From IMG/VR virus record IMGVR_UViG_3300029990_000054, positions 1 through 23,219 of that record: DNA of 23,219 nucleotides; one strand, 5' to 3'. The stretch is from a virus. A program made the position numbers and the translations under genes. Of this stretch, positions 12,463 through 20,672 are shown piece by piece. The notes under the pieces were generated by a model. The model saw only the letters and a list, made by a program, of their open reading frames with translations. It did not search any database and was not told the DNA's origin. Position 1 is the stretch's first letter, and each line of letters starts with the position of its first letter.

Positions 12463-12687
12463 ATGCCCCTGCACTTGGATGAAGACCCCGACTTCGGCGC
12501 TCGCCTGCAGGAAGAGCGCGAGCGCCTTGGGATGGAGGTTCACGAGCTCGGCCACCTGGCTGGCAAGCCCGTCAATATCCAGCGGCGCTACGAGAAGGGC
12601 TCTGCCACGATCCCGATCCGGTACCTTCAGGCCATCGCCCTGCGCACGGACATTTCCGTCCAATGCCTACTGACCGGCAAGCGCTGA
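12463..12687 (+). CDS. Second small XRE-like DNA-binding protein
   Basis: A 74-aa protein, MPLHLDEDPDFGARLQEERE onward. It contains the repressor-like FGARLQEERERLGMEVHELG, then a short HTH-like region and a YEKGSATIPIRYLQAIALRT segment ending in the CLLTGKR motif shared with the repressor (FYVLTGQR). It looks like a diverged XRE domain without further domains. The ATG at 12463 has GAGG at a normal distance and starts 12 bases after the repressor stop, so the two are co-transcribed. It may modulate the repressor, for example by heterodimer formation, or control the adjacent genes; no direct evidence. Confidence 0.78.
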   Translation: MPLHLDEDPDFGARLQEERERLGMEVHELGHLAGKPVNIQRRYEKGSATIPIRYLQAIALRTDISVQCLLTGKR

Positions 12688-13176
<489 letters not shown>

Positions 13177-13195
13177 GCGGCGCTTCCAGCCCAGG

Positions 13196-13222
13196 AGCCC
13201 GGCCTTAGCGCCGGGCTTTTTT
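13196..13222 (+). terminator. Intrinsic terminator of the repressor operon
   Basis: GCCCGGC-CTTAGC-GCCGGGC (13197-13216) followed by six T. It lies 20 bases after the DUF2511 gene stop and closes the rightward repressor operon. Confidence 0.9.
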
Positions 13223-13224
13223 AT

Positions 13225-13245
13225 GACCTTTTGTAGCCAAAGGTC
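13225..13245. repeat. Inverted repeat between terminator and 61-aa gene
   Basis: GACCTTT-TGTAGCC-AAAGGTC is a perfect 7-bp dyad with a 7-base centre, lying just after the terminator and upstream of the 61-aa gene. It could be an operator for that gene. I see no convincing promoter around it. Confidence 0.4.
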
Positions 13246-13313
13246 CAATCCGTGCGAGCTGCGGCATACCTGCCGTTATGGTCAAGGTTCACTGCCATTA
13301 ACGGAGTATGCAG

Positions 13314-13499
13314 ATGAGTTGTGAGGTAGTTGTTGCGGTTGCGGTGCCGGAGATTAACGGAGTGTGCGCGCCTGAGCTCGAGGCCCTGACGCCAGAGGAA
13401 TGGATGATTATTCGGCTCTACCGTGGCCTTGATGAAGACGACCAGGCCTGGGTGCGGCGGATGATATCGGCGCTAGCTGCGCGATCAGTGCCCGGTTGA
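13314..13499 (+). CDS. Unknown 61-aa phage protein
   Basis: Starts MSCEVVVAVAVPEINGVCAP and continues LEALTPEEWMIIRLYRGLDE, then DDQAWVRRMISALAARS. The C-terminal helical part resembles the tail region found in some XRE-family regulators, but no DNA-binding domain is present. GGAG is seven bases before the ATG at 13314; the in-frame ATG at 13308 is too close to it. A strong terminator follows directly. It is bracketed by terminators, so it has its own promoter and is a separate unit beside the late operon end. The phrase ATTAACGGAGT occurs twice (13298-13308 and 13353-13363), once over its ribosome site and once inside the gene. Confidence 0.68.
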   Translation: MSCEVVVAVAVPEINGVCAPELEALTPEEWMIIRLYRGLDEDDQAWVRRMISALAARSVPG

Positions 13500-13505
13500 T
13501 ATGAG

Positions 13506-13534
13506 AAGGCCCCTTCACGGGGCCTTTTGCTTTT
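13506..13534 (+). terminator. Intrinsic terminator of the 61-aa gene, shared with the late operon end
   Basis: AAGGCCCC-TTCAC-GGGGCCTT (13506-13526), with T-rich sequence to 13534 on the plus strand. On the minus strand the U-run is poor, but the hairpin also overlaps the end of gene D, whose TGA stop lies in the loop. Confidence 0.85.
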
Positions 13535-14792
13535 CCTGCATCCGCTTCCACTCTCGATCAAGGGCACGCTTGGCAGCTGCTTTGCTCTGGTAGAGGTGGG
13601 TGAGGCGGCGGGGCTTGGTTTGGTCGCCCTCGGTGACCTTATGCTGCTGGCCGGTCTTCTCATCGCGGTACCAGGTTACGAGGCCGGTGTAGTCGCTGTC
13701 GTCGTCGGCCAGGCTGGCCAGGTCGTCGCCCTCTGGTAGTTGCGACTCCAGCTCCATGGAGGTGGTGAGGCTGTCTGGCGTGAAGCTGTGGCGCAGGTTG
13801 CCGCCGAGCCAGATGATGGCAGCGATTTCGGCCTTGATGCCGGTGAGGCTGTATGTCTGGTCTGGGATCAACTCTGGGCGGCCCCTGGCTAGGGTATAGC
13901 TGAGTGTGGCGGTACCGCGCTGCAGGCGGTTCCACTCGGCGCGGGCGGCTTGCAGGGCGCTGGCCTGGTCGGTGAAGCTGTGGCGCAGCTCCTTGATGTT
14001 CTCGCCGCCCCCGGTGATAGCCTCTTTCTTCTCGGCGCTGTTGACCTCGTAGTAGTAGGCCTTCACGCCGGTATAGGCGTCGCGGTCGGCCTGCAGGAAG
14101 CGGTGCTGATCGCCGTCTGCCCTGGTGAGGGTGACATGGGGCAGGGCAAGGCCGCTGGCGGTGGTGGCCTTGCCGGTAGGCAGGAACAGCAGGCGGTCGG
14201 CCTTCACGGTGGCGAAGGCGTCATGCTCTCGGCCGAGGCGGCTGAGCAGGTTGGCGTCCGACTCGTTGGCCTGGTCCAGGTGCAGCAACTCGATGCCGGC
14301 GAGCACGGCGCTGACCACGGGGGTGAGGCCCTGAGCGGTGGCGATGGCGCCGATGATCGCGCCCAGAGTGGTGGCGTCGAAGCTGCGCTCTTTCTTGGCC
14401 TTGAGGCCGCCGCGCAGGTCCGCGCTGCGGGCGCGGATGCTGAGTGTGTCCGGTGCGCCGCTGTGCTCGGTTTCGTCCACGGTGAAGCTGCCCTTGTCGA
14501 CCAGGCCGGTGTCATCCCAGCCAAGCCAGAGGCGTACGGTGGCGCCCCGAGGCGGGATGGCGAGCAGGCCGTCGTGGTCGCTGAGGGTGATGTCGAGCTG
14601 ATCGGCCTCCAGTCCGCGGTTGTCGGTGAGCTCGATGCTGACCAGGCGCGGCTGCTGCCCGCCGAGCAGCAGGTCGGTGATGTCGTTGCCGTTGACCACC
14701 ACTTTGCAGATCGGCCGCGGGTAGGCGGTGAGCTCGCGGTACTTCTGGGCGGCTTGGCCGAGCAGTTCGTCGGCCTGGTTCAGCAGGCTCAA
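13515..14792 (-). CDS. D: P2 gpD-like tail hub / late control protein
   Basis: A 425-aa homologue of the P2 D product, a gp27/VgrG-like hub protein at the tip of the tail tube. Typical segments include PICKVVVNGNDITDLLLGGQ, LSDHDGLLAIPPRGATVRLW, HLDQANESDANLLSRLGREH and the C-terminal TGLVTWYRDEKTGQQHKVTE. The start is a TTG at 14792 forming a TTGA overlap with the stop of gene U; no ATG is available until well inside the conserved part, and the longer frame to 14966 would lie antisense-like across U. It is the last gene of the tail operon. The P2 name refers to an old late-control phenotype. Its TGA stop lies in a terminator hairpin. Confidence 0.92.
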   Translation of the reverse strand: MSLLNQADELLGQAAQKYRELTAYPRPICKVVVNGNDITDLLLGGQQPRLVSIELTDNRGLEADQLDITLSDHDGLLAIPPRGATVRLWLGWDDTGLVDKGSFTVDETEHSGAPDTLSIRARSADLRGGLKAKKERSFDATTLGAIIGAIATAQGLTPVVSAVLAGIELLHLDQANESDANLLSRLGREHDAFATVKADRLLFLPTGKATTASGLALPHVTLTRADGDQHRFLQADRDAYTGVKAYYYEVNSAEKKEAITGGGENIKELRHSFTDQASALQAARAEWNRLQRGTATLSYTLARGRPELIPDQTYSLTGIKAEIAAIIWLGGNLRHSFTPDSLTTSMELESQLPEGDDLASLADDDSDYTGLVTWYRDEKTGQQHKVTEGDQTKPRRLTHLYQSKAAAKRALDREWKRMQEKQKAP

Positions 14793-15241
14793 AGCAGGCC
14801 CCCGAGGGCACCGCGCAGGATGCCGCCGACCGAGCCGATGAGACTGCCGAGCATGTCGATGCGGCCGTCGTCGATGCGCTTGAGGCTGATGGTGAACTCG
14901 TAGCGGCGCGGTGTGCCGTCCTCGAAAAAGACCTGCTGCGTCTCGCTTATCGAGGTGATAACCCAAGTGCCATAGATGCGGCCGGTGCCGCCGATCAGGG
15001 GCCAGGCCTTGCCGGTGTCGGCCATCTTGCGCAGCACGTCAAGGCTGAGGGGCGAGCCGACCAGGCCGGGCAGCAGGGTGCCGGGCAGCGTGATGGTGTC
15101 TTCGCCGCGGCCCAGGAACTGGCTGGCCGGGTTGGTACCGATGCGGCTGGTGGAGGCGTGGCGCCATTCGGTGGTGCGCTGGAGCTCCTGGTAAGCGAGC
15201 GTGGGCAGTCCGAAAACGAACATGCCGAGGGTCATCATCAT
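14789..15241 (-). CDS. U: P2 gpU-like tail completion protein
   Basis: A 150-aa protein beginning MMMTLGMFVFGLPTLAYQEL and containing WRHASTSRIGTNPASQFLGR, then GEDTITLPGTLLPGL and FFEDGTPRRYEFTISLKRID. These match phage P2 gpU (about 159 aa), a baseplate/tail-tip assembly protein. AGGAG lies nine bases before the first of three consecutive ATGs, so the exact start is uncertain by two codons. The stop overlaps the TTG start of D. The order T-U-D is the P2 order. Confidence 0.92.
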   Translation of the reverse strand: MMMTLGMFVFGLPTLAYQELQRTTEWRHASTSRIGTNPASQFLGRGEDTITLPGTLLPGLVGSPLSLDVLRKMADTGKAWPLIGGTGRIYGTWVITSISETQQVFFEDGTPRRYEFTISLKRIDDGRIDMLGSLIGSVGGILRGALGGLL

Positions 15242-15247
15242 GGTGGG

Positions 15248-17833
15248 TTACTCCTGGTCGCCCAAGCGCGAGCGGATGCGGGCGGCCTTGGCGCGCTCGC
15301 GTTCGTCCAGCAGCTGGTTGAGCATGTTGCGCAGCCCGTCAGTGTCGGTGCCCGGGGTGGCGCTGATGTTGATTGCGATGGTGTCACCCTGGACAACTAT
15401 GCCGCTGCCCGCGTTGGCCGACAGCGGCTGTCGATTGTCCATGGCGATGGCGCCGCCGGCAGCCCCGAAGCCGCTGGCCCCGGCCGCTACCAGTTGCTTG
15501 CCCATGTTGGTGACGGCAGCCAGTGGCCCCTGCTGGCCGTTGACGAGCCCCTGCTCCAGGCCGGCCATGGTGAAGCCGCCCAGGCTGGCGAAGACTCGCG
15601 ACGGCGAGTGGATCCCGAGCTTCTCCTTGAACCAGGTGACGGTGCTGTCTGCGGCGCCGGTGACGGCACCTTTCACTGCCGCGAGGCCGTTGGTTATGCC
15701 TTGCACCATGCCCTGCATGAGCATGGTGCCGAACTCGCTGAATTTGCCGGGCATCTCGACGCCGAAGTAGTTCATCACGCCGGCGAAAGCGCGATAGAAC
15801 AGGCCCAGCGGGGAAAAGTTGAGGATCAGTGCGGCGATGCCGGCGAAGCCGCCGTTGAAGCCTTCCTTCACCTCTGCCCAGAGGCCGAGGAAATAGGCCT
15901 TGATGGGGTCCCAATACTTGTAGATCAGGTAGGCGGCGGTGGCGATGGCCATCACTGCCAGGCCGATGGGGTTCATCATCAGCGCACGGCCGAGCAACAG
16001 CACGGCCTTGCCGGCCCACAGCAGGGCGCTGCCCAGGCCTTTCAGGGCGGTGACGGCGCCGAGGCTCTTGATGCCGAAGAAGGTGAGGGCGTAGCGGGCC
16101 ATGGCGAAGGGGCCGAGGAAGCTGGCTATCATCAACGTTACGCCGCCGCCGACGGCCAGCAACATGGCCAGTCCGCCCGCAGTTTTGACGAGGGCGGCGG
16201 TGAGGCCGGGGTTTTCCTTTACCCAATTCTTGACGTTAACGGCGAGCTCGCCGAAACCGTTGATGAGGGCCTTGAGTTCGGGCGCGATGGTGGCACCGAT
16301 CTCGCTCATGGCGTTGGTCCAGCTGCCTTCGGCTGCCTCGATGGTGTTAGTGAGGGTCGCGAGCTGCTCGTTGACGCGGGTGCGCAGGTCGGCCTGGTCC
16401 TTCATCTTCGCCGCAACTTCGTCGTAGCCGGCCAACCCTTTATTCATCATGGTATTGAGGACCTGGAGCGTCTCGGAGTCGTCGCCGAAAAGGTCCTTGA
16501 TGACACTGAGCCGGTCCTCGGTGGTCAGGGTCTTCAGCTTGTCCAGTTGCTTGAACAGGTTGTCGATGCCAGCGAATTCGCCCTTGCCGTCGGTGAAGTC
16601 GAGGTTGAGCTTGATGCCTTTCTCGGCTTTTAGGTCCTTGAGCACCTTGTCGATTTTGGCGGTGTCCATGGCGCCCTGGAACACTTTGCGGAAGGCGTTG
16701 CCGGCGCTCTCTCCGGCCATGCCAGTCTGGTCCATCATAACCAGCAGCGGCGCGAAGGTGTTGGCGGCCTCCAGGCCAGATTTCTTGATGATGTCCATCA
16801 CCGGGCTGATCTTGCTGAAGCCCTGGAGCATGTTGGTGTCGTCGACGCCCAGGTAAAAGGCCCGCTGGATGGTGTCCATCAGGCCCATCATGTCCTTTTC
16901 GGTGGTGCGGGTGGCGTCCTGCATTTTGGCCGCGAACTCGGCGGCGTCGGCCACTGGCTTCTGCAACTGGACGCCCAAGTAGGCGGCAGCCTCGCCGGTA
17001 CCGCCCAGGATCGACTGGGCGCTAATGCCCTGACGGCGCAGCATGGTCATCATGTCCTGGAAGTCGGCGGTGGTACCGGGCAGGCGGTCGCCCAGGCCGG
17101 TGGCCAAGTCGCTGATCTTCTGGAAGTCGGCCGGGACCTGGCCGGTGCTATCCATCATGGCCACCTTGAGTTGGGTGGCGGCGTTTTCGGCCGGCGCGAA
17201 TGCATCCACGATGCCCTTGAGAGGCCTGGAAATGGCGTAGGAAGTACCGAGCCCCGCGGCGCCGCCGGCGGCCATGCTGCCGGCAAGCTGTTGTGACTTG
17301 TCATACTGGGCGCGGGCGTTGGCTAGGCGCTTGGATTGGGCGGCCAAGCGCTGCATGCGCTGGGTCTGGTCGCTGATCTGCTGATTGGTACTGGCGATGC
17401 GGTCGCGGAGTTCGCGCTCGCCCTGCACGAGATTGCGCGTGCTGATACCGGCGGCGCTGAGCTTATTGCGCAGGCCCTGCAGCTCGGCCTGCTGTTCCTG
17501 GTGCTGTTTCTTGAGAGTGGTGGCGGCGCGGATGGCGTCCTGCATGTCCGCCGTCATCTGCTTGGTCGGCGCGCCGGTGTCGGCCATCTGGCGGCCGAGT
17601 TCCTTCACTCGATCACGCGCGCCCTGGAGGGCGGTTTCGGTGTTGGCGCTGATGGCGCGCAGGCGCTGCCAGCTGCTGACATCGTTCTGCGTTGCCTGCA
17701 GTTGCTTGAGCTGGTCGCGGGACTCCTTGAGTGCGCGGCCGAGGCCGACACTTCCTTGCATCACTGCGCGGATGGGGCGGGTGGCGCGGTCGATGGCCTG
17801 GAGGATCACCTCCATTTTCAGATCATTGGCCAT
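15248..17833 (-). CDS. T: Tail tape measure protein (P2 gpT-like)
   Basis: An 861-aa tape measure that sets tail length and probably enters the cell during DNA ejection. Residues ~1-190 are helical and Gln/Arg-rich with MEVILQAIDRATRPIRAVMQ and coiled-coil stretches; ~200-530 hold the conserved phage tape-measure core (MMTMLRRQGISAQSILGGTG, GESAGNAFRKVFQGAMDTAK); ~555-700 has hydrophobic membrane-like segments (GGLAMLLAVGGGVTLMIASF, LLWAGKAVLLLGRALMMNPI); the end carries KLGIHSPSRVFASLGG. It overlaps the end of the E+E' frame by 11 bp. P2 T is of similar size. Start at 17833 fits the conserved MANDLKMEV N-terminus. Confidence 0.95.
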   Translation of the reverse strand: MANDLKMEVILQAIDRATRPIRAVMQGSVGLGRALKESRDQLKQLQATQNDVSSWQRLRAISANTETALQGARDRVKELGRQMADTGAPTKQMTADMQDAIRAATTLKKQHQEQQAELQGLRNKLSAAGISTRNLVQGERELRDRIASTNQQISDQTQRMQRLAAQSKRLANARAQYDKSQQLAGSMAAGGAAGLGTSYAISRPLKGIVDAFAPAENAATQLKVAMMDSTGQVPADFQKISDLATGLGDRLPGTTADFQDMMTMLRRQGISAQSILGGTGEAAAYLGVQLQKPVADAAEFAAKMQDATRTTEKDMMGLMDTIQRAFYLGVDDTNMLQGFSKISPVMDIIKKSGLEAANTFAPLLVMMDQTGMAGESAGNAFRKVFQGAMDTAKIDKVLKDLKAEKGIKLNLDFTDGKGEFAGIDNLFKQLDKLKTLTTEDRLSVIKDLFGDDSETLQVLNTMMNKGLAGYDEVAAKMKDQADLRTRVNEQLATLTNTIEAAEGSWTNAMSEIGATIAPELKALINGFGELAVNVKNWVKENPGLTAALVKTAGGLAMLLAVGGGVTLMIASFLGPFAMARYALTFFGIKSLGAVTALKGLGSALLWAGKAVLLLGRALMMNPIGLAVMAIATAAYLIYKYWDPIKAYFLGLWAEVKEGFNGGFAGIAALILNFSPLGLFYRAFAGVMNYFGVEMPGKFSEFGTMLMQGMVQGITNGLAAVKGAVTGAADSTVTWFKEKLGIHSPSRVFASLGGFTMAGLEQGLVNGQQGPLAAVTNMGKQLVAAGASGFGAAGGAIAMDNRQPLSANAGSGIVVQGDTIAINISATPGTDTDGLRNMLNQLLDERERAKAARIRSRLGDQE

Positions 17834-18316
17834 CGCTCTTCTCCCAGCGGCTTCTGGCCCGCTCGCGCCATTCCATCAGTTCCGATAGGGACAACGGGTC
17901 CAAGTCCGCCGGCCCCCAGTGAAAGACCATGGCCAGATCGGCCATGGCTTCTTCTACGCGACGAGGACAGCTTCCTTCGCCGACTTCTGCAGCAAAAAAC
18001 TCGCGACAGCCAGCCCGCACTGGAACAGGTCCGCCGGGTCCATGCGGCCGACCTCGATGTCGGTGAGGCTGGGAGTGCTGATGCGCGGCAATACCTTGCG
18101 CAGGGCGAGCACGTCCATCTGTGCCAGGTCAGAAAGGGTCACGCCGCGTAGTTCGCCGCTCATGGGCTTGCGCAGGGTCACCTGCCCGATCTTCTGCTCG
18201 CCACGGATGATCGGGGTGTCGAGGTCGATAACTTCCTCGTTTGGGTTCTTGGTCGGGGCCGGTGCAGTCGCTGCAGTGGTGGTGCTGTCGTCGTGCTTGG
18301 CTTCTGGGGTCTGCAT
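17823..18316 (-). CDS. E': Frameshifted tail assembly chaperone E+E'
   Basis: A -1 slip at T TTT TTG (17999-17993) joins the first ~106 residues of E to a second frame that ends at 17823. The second frame contains the GpE signature DLAMVFHWGPADLDPLSLSE then LMEWRERARSRWEK, absent from E alone. Programmed -1 frameshifting at exactly this heptamer is known for P2 E/E' (the counterpart of lambda G/GT): the short and long products are tail assembly chaperones that recruit the tape measure. An internal ATG at 17948 might also start a short GpE, but no Shine-Dalgarno supports it. The fusion product is about 164 aa. Confidence 0.85.
17954..18316 (-). CDS. E: Tail assembly chaperone E (P2 gpE-like)
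   Basis: A 120-aa protein with a low-complexity acidic/Thr-Ala N-terminus and the core IDLDTPIIRGEQKIGQVTLR, then KPMSGELRGVTLSDLAQMDV and LRKVLPRISTPSLTDIEVG. This is the usual layout of P2-type tail assembly chaperones (Phage_TAC_7-like). It sits between tail tube and tape measure, and its end overlaps the E' frame. The start at 18316 has CCAAGGAGCACCACCCC before it, a relaxed version of the early leader, with a hairpin further upstream. Confidence 0.92.
   Translation of the reverse strand: MQTPEAKHDDSTTTAATAPAPTKNPNEEVIDLDTPIIRGEQKIGQVTLRKPMSGELRGVTLSDLAQMDVLALRKVLPRISTPSLTDIEVGRMDPADLFQCGLAVASFLLQKSAKEAVLVA
17993..17999 (-). promoter_or_regulatory. Programmed -1 frameshift site T TTT TTG
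   Basis: In the E frame the codons are AGT TTT TTG, giving the slippery heptamer T TTT TTG. The E stop (17956-17954) is about 37 bases downstream. The heptamer is the one described for phage P2 E/E'. Confidence 0.85.
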
Positions 18317-18344
18317 GGGGTGGTGCTCCTTGGTTCAGGGGAAG

Positions 18345-18362
18345 GCCGGCATGGGCGCCGGC
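18345..18362 (-). promoter_or_regulatory. Intergenic stem-loop between FII and E
   Basis: GCCGGC-GCCCAT-GCCGGC, a 6-bp stem with a six-base loop and no U-run, 11 bases after the FII stop. It has the size and position of the early CGGCAA stem-loops but a different loop. Confidence 0.55.
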
Positions 18363-18372
18363 GAGTGGCGGA

Positions 18373-18888
18373 TCAGAGGCCGATGTTCTTGCGGTGAGCT
18401 GCGAGCAGGTCTTTGCCGTCGACGATGAACACGAAGTTCAGGAGGTCGATTTCGGTGATGACCTCGCCGTCGACGGTGAGCTTGTAGTAGGTGCAGGTGG
18501 TGCTGATCTGGTGCTCGGTATCTTCGCCCGGGGTGGACTCGCCGAAGTCGATCTCTTCATGTCGACCGCGCACGGAGATTTCCACGGAGCTGGTGCCACC
18601 GTCGTCGTCGCGCTGGACTGAACCGGCGAAGCGCAGGGCGACGCCATCGGCACGCACCGCGCCGAACTGGCGCAGGGCTAGCAGGTCCCAGCCGCCCAGG
18701 GTCCAGGCGAGGACGATGCCGTCGTCGCCGAAGCCGAGGTCGACCTTGACCGGGCCGTCCATGCCACCGCCGCGGTAGGCCTCCATCTTGCGGGCCAGCT
18801 TGGGCAGGGTGACGGTCTTGGCGATGCCGCCGTAGACGTTACCGTCGTTGAACAGGTTGAAGTGCTTGAGCTTCTTGGCTAGGGCCAT
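18373..18888 (-). CDS. FII: Major tail tube protein (P2 gpFII-like)
   Basis: A 171-aa protein opening MALAKKLKHFNLFNDGNVYG and containing VTLPKLARKMEAYRGGGMDG then PVKVDLGF, with CTYYKLTVDGEVITEIDLLN near the end. This is the conserved P2-type tail tube protein, which polymerises into the inner tube of the contractile tail. AGGAG precedes the ATG at 18888. P2 FII is 172 aa, so this is full length. It follows FI directly, separated by a hairpin that may tune the ratio of sheath to tube. Confidence 0.95.
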   Translation of the reverse strand: MALAKKLKHFNLFNDGNVYGGIAKTVTLPKLARKMEAYRGGGMDGPVKVDLGFGDDGIVLAWTLGGWDLLALRQFGAVRADGVALRFAGSVQRDDDGGTSSVEISVRGRHEEIDFGESTPGEDTEHQISTTCTYYKLTVDGEVITEIDLLNFVFIVDGKDLLAAHRKNIGL

Positions 18889-18905
18889 GGTTGGGCGCTC
18901 CTACG

Positions 18906-18923
18906 GCGCGGCCGGAGCCGCGC
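18906..18923 (-). promoter_or_regulatory. Intergenic stem-loop between FI and FII
   Basis: GCGCGGC-TCCG-GCCGCGC is a perfect 7-bp stem with a stable UNCG-type loop. No U-run follows. Located between the FI stop and the FII ribosome-binding site. Confidence 0.55.
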
Positions 18924-18935
18924 GGGTGAGTGGGA

Positions 18936-20126
18936 TCAGGCCTTGACGCTCTCGGCGAAGGTCATGAGGTAGCGGTCGGTGATGCGCTGGCGGAACAGCA
19001 GGTTTTCCAGCGGCGGGACGGGGGTGTAGTCATAGTCCAGGAACAGCTTGCCGACCTTGAGGGTGGCGGCGTCGTTGGCGGCAGGGTCGAACCAGCACTG
19101 CCCGTCGATGATGTACCCACCGGTTTTCAGCTCGCGGAACTTGGCGTTGACGCCGTCGACGATGTCTTTGACTAGGCTGCCGTGCATGGGTTTATCCACA
19201 GCCCAGAAGTGGGCCTCGGCCATGGTGTCGGCGAGCACTTGGGCGGTGCGGGTGTAGTTTTCGAAGGCGAACAGCGGATCGGCGCTGGTGGTGCGGTTGC
19301 CCCAGAAGCGGAAGCCTTCGCGGCGGATCAGAGTGGTGACCTCGGCGGCGTTGAGCAGGCCGGCGTCGGTAGCGGGGTTCTGCAGGTCCCAGAAGATGTC
19401 CTTGGACAGCCCCGACACGCCGTTGACCGGCACGTTGGACAGGGTCTTGTGCCAGCCGACTTGTTCGTCGATCTTGGCGCGCAGGCCCAGGGCGCGAGCG
19501 ACGGCCGAGGCCGGGGCGTTGGTGCTGGTGGCAGTGTCCCAGTTGACGAAGTCCGGCCAGATGAGCATGAGCTCGCGGGAGCCGAAGCCGTCACGATAGG
19601 CGATGGCCTCGGAGGCGTTCTCGCAGTCCCAAGCGCTGGCGTAGGAGAAGGCACGCATCTGCTCGGCGATGGCCGCCAGCTCGGTGGTGACGGCGAGGTT
19701 GTCCAGGCCTGGTACGCCCAGGATGCGTGGGCGCACGCCGAGCTGCACTTCGGCCGCCATCAGGGCCTTGAGGCCGGTGTACTGACCCTGGGCCGTAACG
19801 CCGCCGATGATCTTGGTGGTTTGGTTCGCTTCCTTGGCGGCATCGTCGGCGCCTTCGCCGTCGGCCACGCGCACCACGACGGTGACGGGGCTGGCCTGGT
19901 CAGCGATGGCGTCCAGGCTGCGGGCCAGGGTGCCCAGCTCGCCGGCTTTGCCGGAAGCGGTGAGCACGTCGGTTAGCAGGACTGGGGTGTTGAGCGGAAA
20001 GGCAGCCGCGTCGGCGTCGCTGCCGGTGCAGACCATGCCCACCACGGCGGTGGCGATAGTGCGAATGGGGCGGATGCCCTCGTTGATTTCGAGGACGCGA
20101 ACGCCGTGATGGTAGTCGGTGGCCAT
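18936..20126 (-). CDS. FI: Major tail sheath protein (P2 gpFI-like)
   Basis: A 396-aa sheath protein. Its N-terminus has YHHGVRVLEINEGIRPIRTI and VVGMVCTGSDADAAAFPLNT. The central part includes RPRILGVPGLDN and SRELMLIWPDFV, then NVPVNGVSGLSKDIFWDLQN. Its C-terminus has REGFRFWGNRTTS, TRTAQVLADTMAEAHFWAVD and NLLFRQRITDRYLMTFAESV. All are hallmarks of P2-type sheath subunits, which contract to drive the tube into the cell. P2 FI is 396 aa. CCAGGAG precedes the ATG at 20126. It is the first gene of the FI-FII-E-T-U-D operon, downstream of a terminator and a candidate Ogr-type dyad. Confidence 0.96.
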   Translation of the reverse strand: MATDYHHGVRVLEINEGIRPIRTIATAVVGMVCTGSDADAAAFPLNTPVLLTDVLTASGKAGELGTLARSLDAIADQASPVTVVVRVADGEGADDAAKEANQTTKIIGGVTAQGQYTGLKALMAAEVQLGVRPRILGVPGLDNLAVTTELAAIAEQMRAFSYASAWDCENASEAIAYRDGFGSRELMLIWPDFVNWDTATSTNAPASAVARALGLRAKIDEQVGWHKTLSNVPVNGVSGLSKDIFWDLQNPATDAGLLNAAEVTTLIRREGFRFWGNRTTSADPLFAFENYTRTAQVLADTMAEAHFWAVDKPMHGSLVKDIVDGVNAKFRELKTGGYIIDGQCWFDPAANDAATLKVGKLFLDYDYTPVPPLENLLFRQRITDRYLMTFAESVKA

Positions 20127-20209
20127 TGGGCAGCTCCTGGTGGGCGTGATGCCGTTTCAGTGAGCCTTGAGGGTGACGCGCGCGCGCAAGCGGGGCGAGT
20201 GGCGGGCGG

Positions 20210-20228
20210 TGTAGCGGGGCGCGGTACA
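20210..20228 (-). promoter_or_regulatory. Candidate late promoter dyad for the Ogr-like activator
   Basis: TGTACCGCGCCCCGCTACA is a TGTA...TACA dyad, i.e. TGT-N13-ACA, one base longer than the P2 late-promoter consensus TGT-N12-ACA. It lies after the terminator at 20237 and its centre is ~93 bp before the FI start, consistent with a transcript beginning ~55 bp downstream and a ~38-nt leader. No strong -35 or -10 is visible, as usual for activator-dependent late promoters. Confidence 0.45.
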
Positions 20229-20236
20229 GGACGCGC

Positions 20237-20262
20237 AAGAAAAAGCCCCGACTCGCGGGGCC
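20237..20262 (-). terminator. Intrinsic terminator after the tail-fibre operon
   Basis: On the minus strand GCCCCG-CGAGT-CGGGGC is followed by TTTTTCTT. It ends the I-H-DUF4376-DUF1353 transcript (last gene stop at 20295) and separates it from the FI operon. Confidence 0.85.
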
Positions 20263-20294
20263 TTGTAGGCGTGGGGGTTACTGGTGGCAGATGA

Positions 20295-20672
20295 TCAGGC
20301 GGGGGTGATCTTGTAGCGTTTGCTGCCGCCGATGCGTACACCGGCCCAGAACAGCCAGGCACGCCAGCGTGCGACCCCTTCGGCACGCAGGCCACGATAC
20401 AGCACCGCGTCGGCTTGTTTGCGAGTGAGCGGTCCGGTGGTGTAGAGCCAGTCGTGCACGGTGGCCGCGTAGTTGCCGTAGCCGGCGAGCAGGGCGTACA
20501 GCACGAACAGAAAGATGTTGTGCAAGAACCGGATACTGGCGAAGTCAGTCCTGAAGCCTGTCGGTACAGTGATCAGGCCGTGGTCATCGTCTTGGAGTGA
20601 CAGTTCGGCCAGTAGCGTGCGGTCCCATTTGCCGTCCTGTTCGGTCTTGAGGGTGTTCAAGAATTCGCTCAT
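20295..20672 (-). CDS. DUF1353 phage protein
   Basis: A 125-aa protein with VPTGFRTDFASIRFLHNIFL, YGNYAATVHDWLYTTGPLTR and AVLYRGLRAEGVARWRAWLF. The G-F-x-T-D-F-A-S and (A/V)-V-H-D-x-L-Y motifs define DUF1353, common near tail or lysis genes of phages. One hydrophobic stretch (~50-65) may associate with the membrane. Its function is not known to me; a role in lysis or host wall interaction has sometimes been assumed because of its neighbours. The start overlaps the stop of the DUF4376 gene (ATGA). It is followed by a terminator. Confidence 0.85.
   Translation of the reverse strand: MSEFLNTLKTEQDGKWDRTLLAELSLQDDDHGLITVPTGFRTDFASIRFLHNIFLFVLYALLAGYGNYAATVHDWLYTTGPLTRKQADAVLYRGLRAEGVARWRAWLFWAGVRIGGSKRYKITPA

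Noticed and set aside
15158-16633. 491-codon plus-strand frame opposite the tape measure
   Set aside because: Shadow of gene T; the minus-strand frame is a full-length tape measure in the expected operon position.
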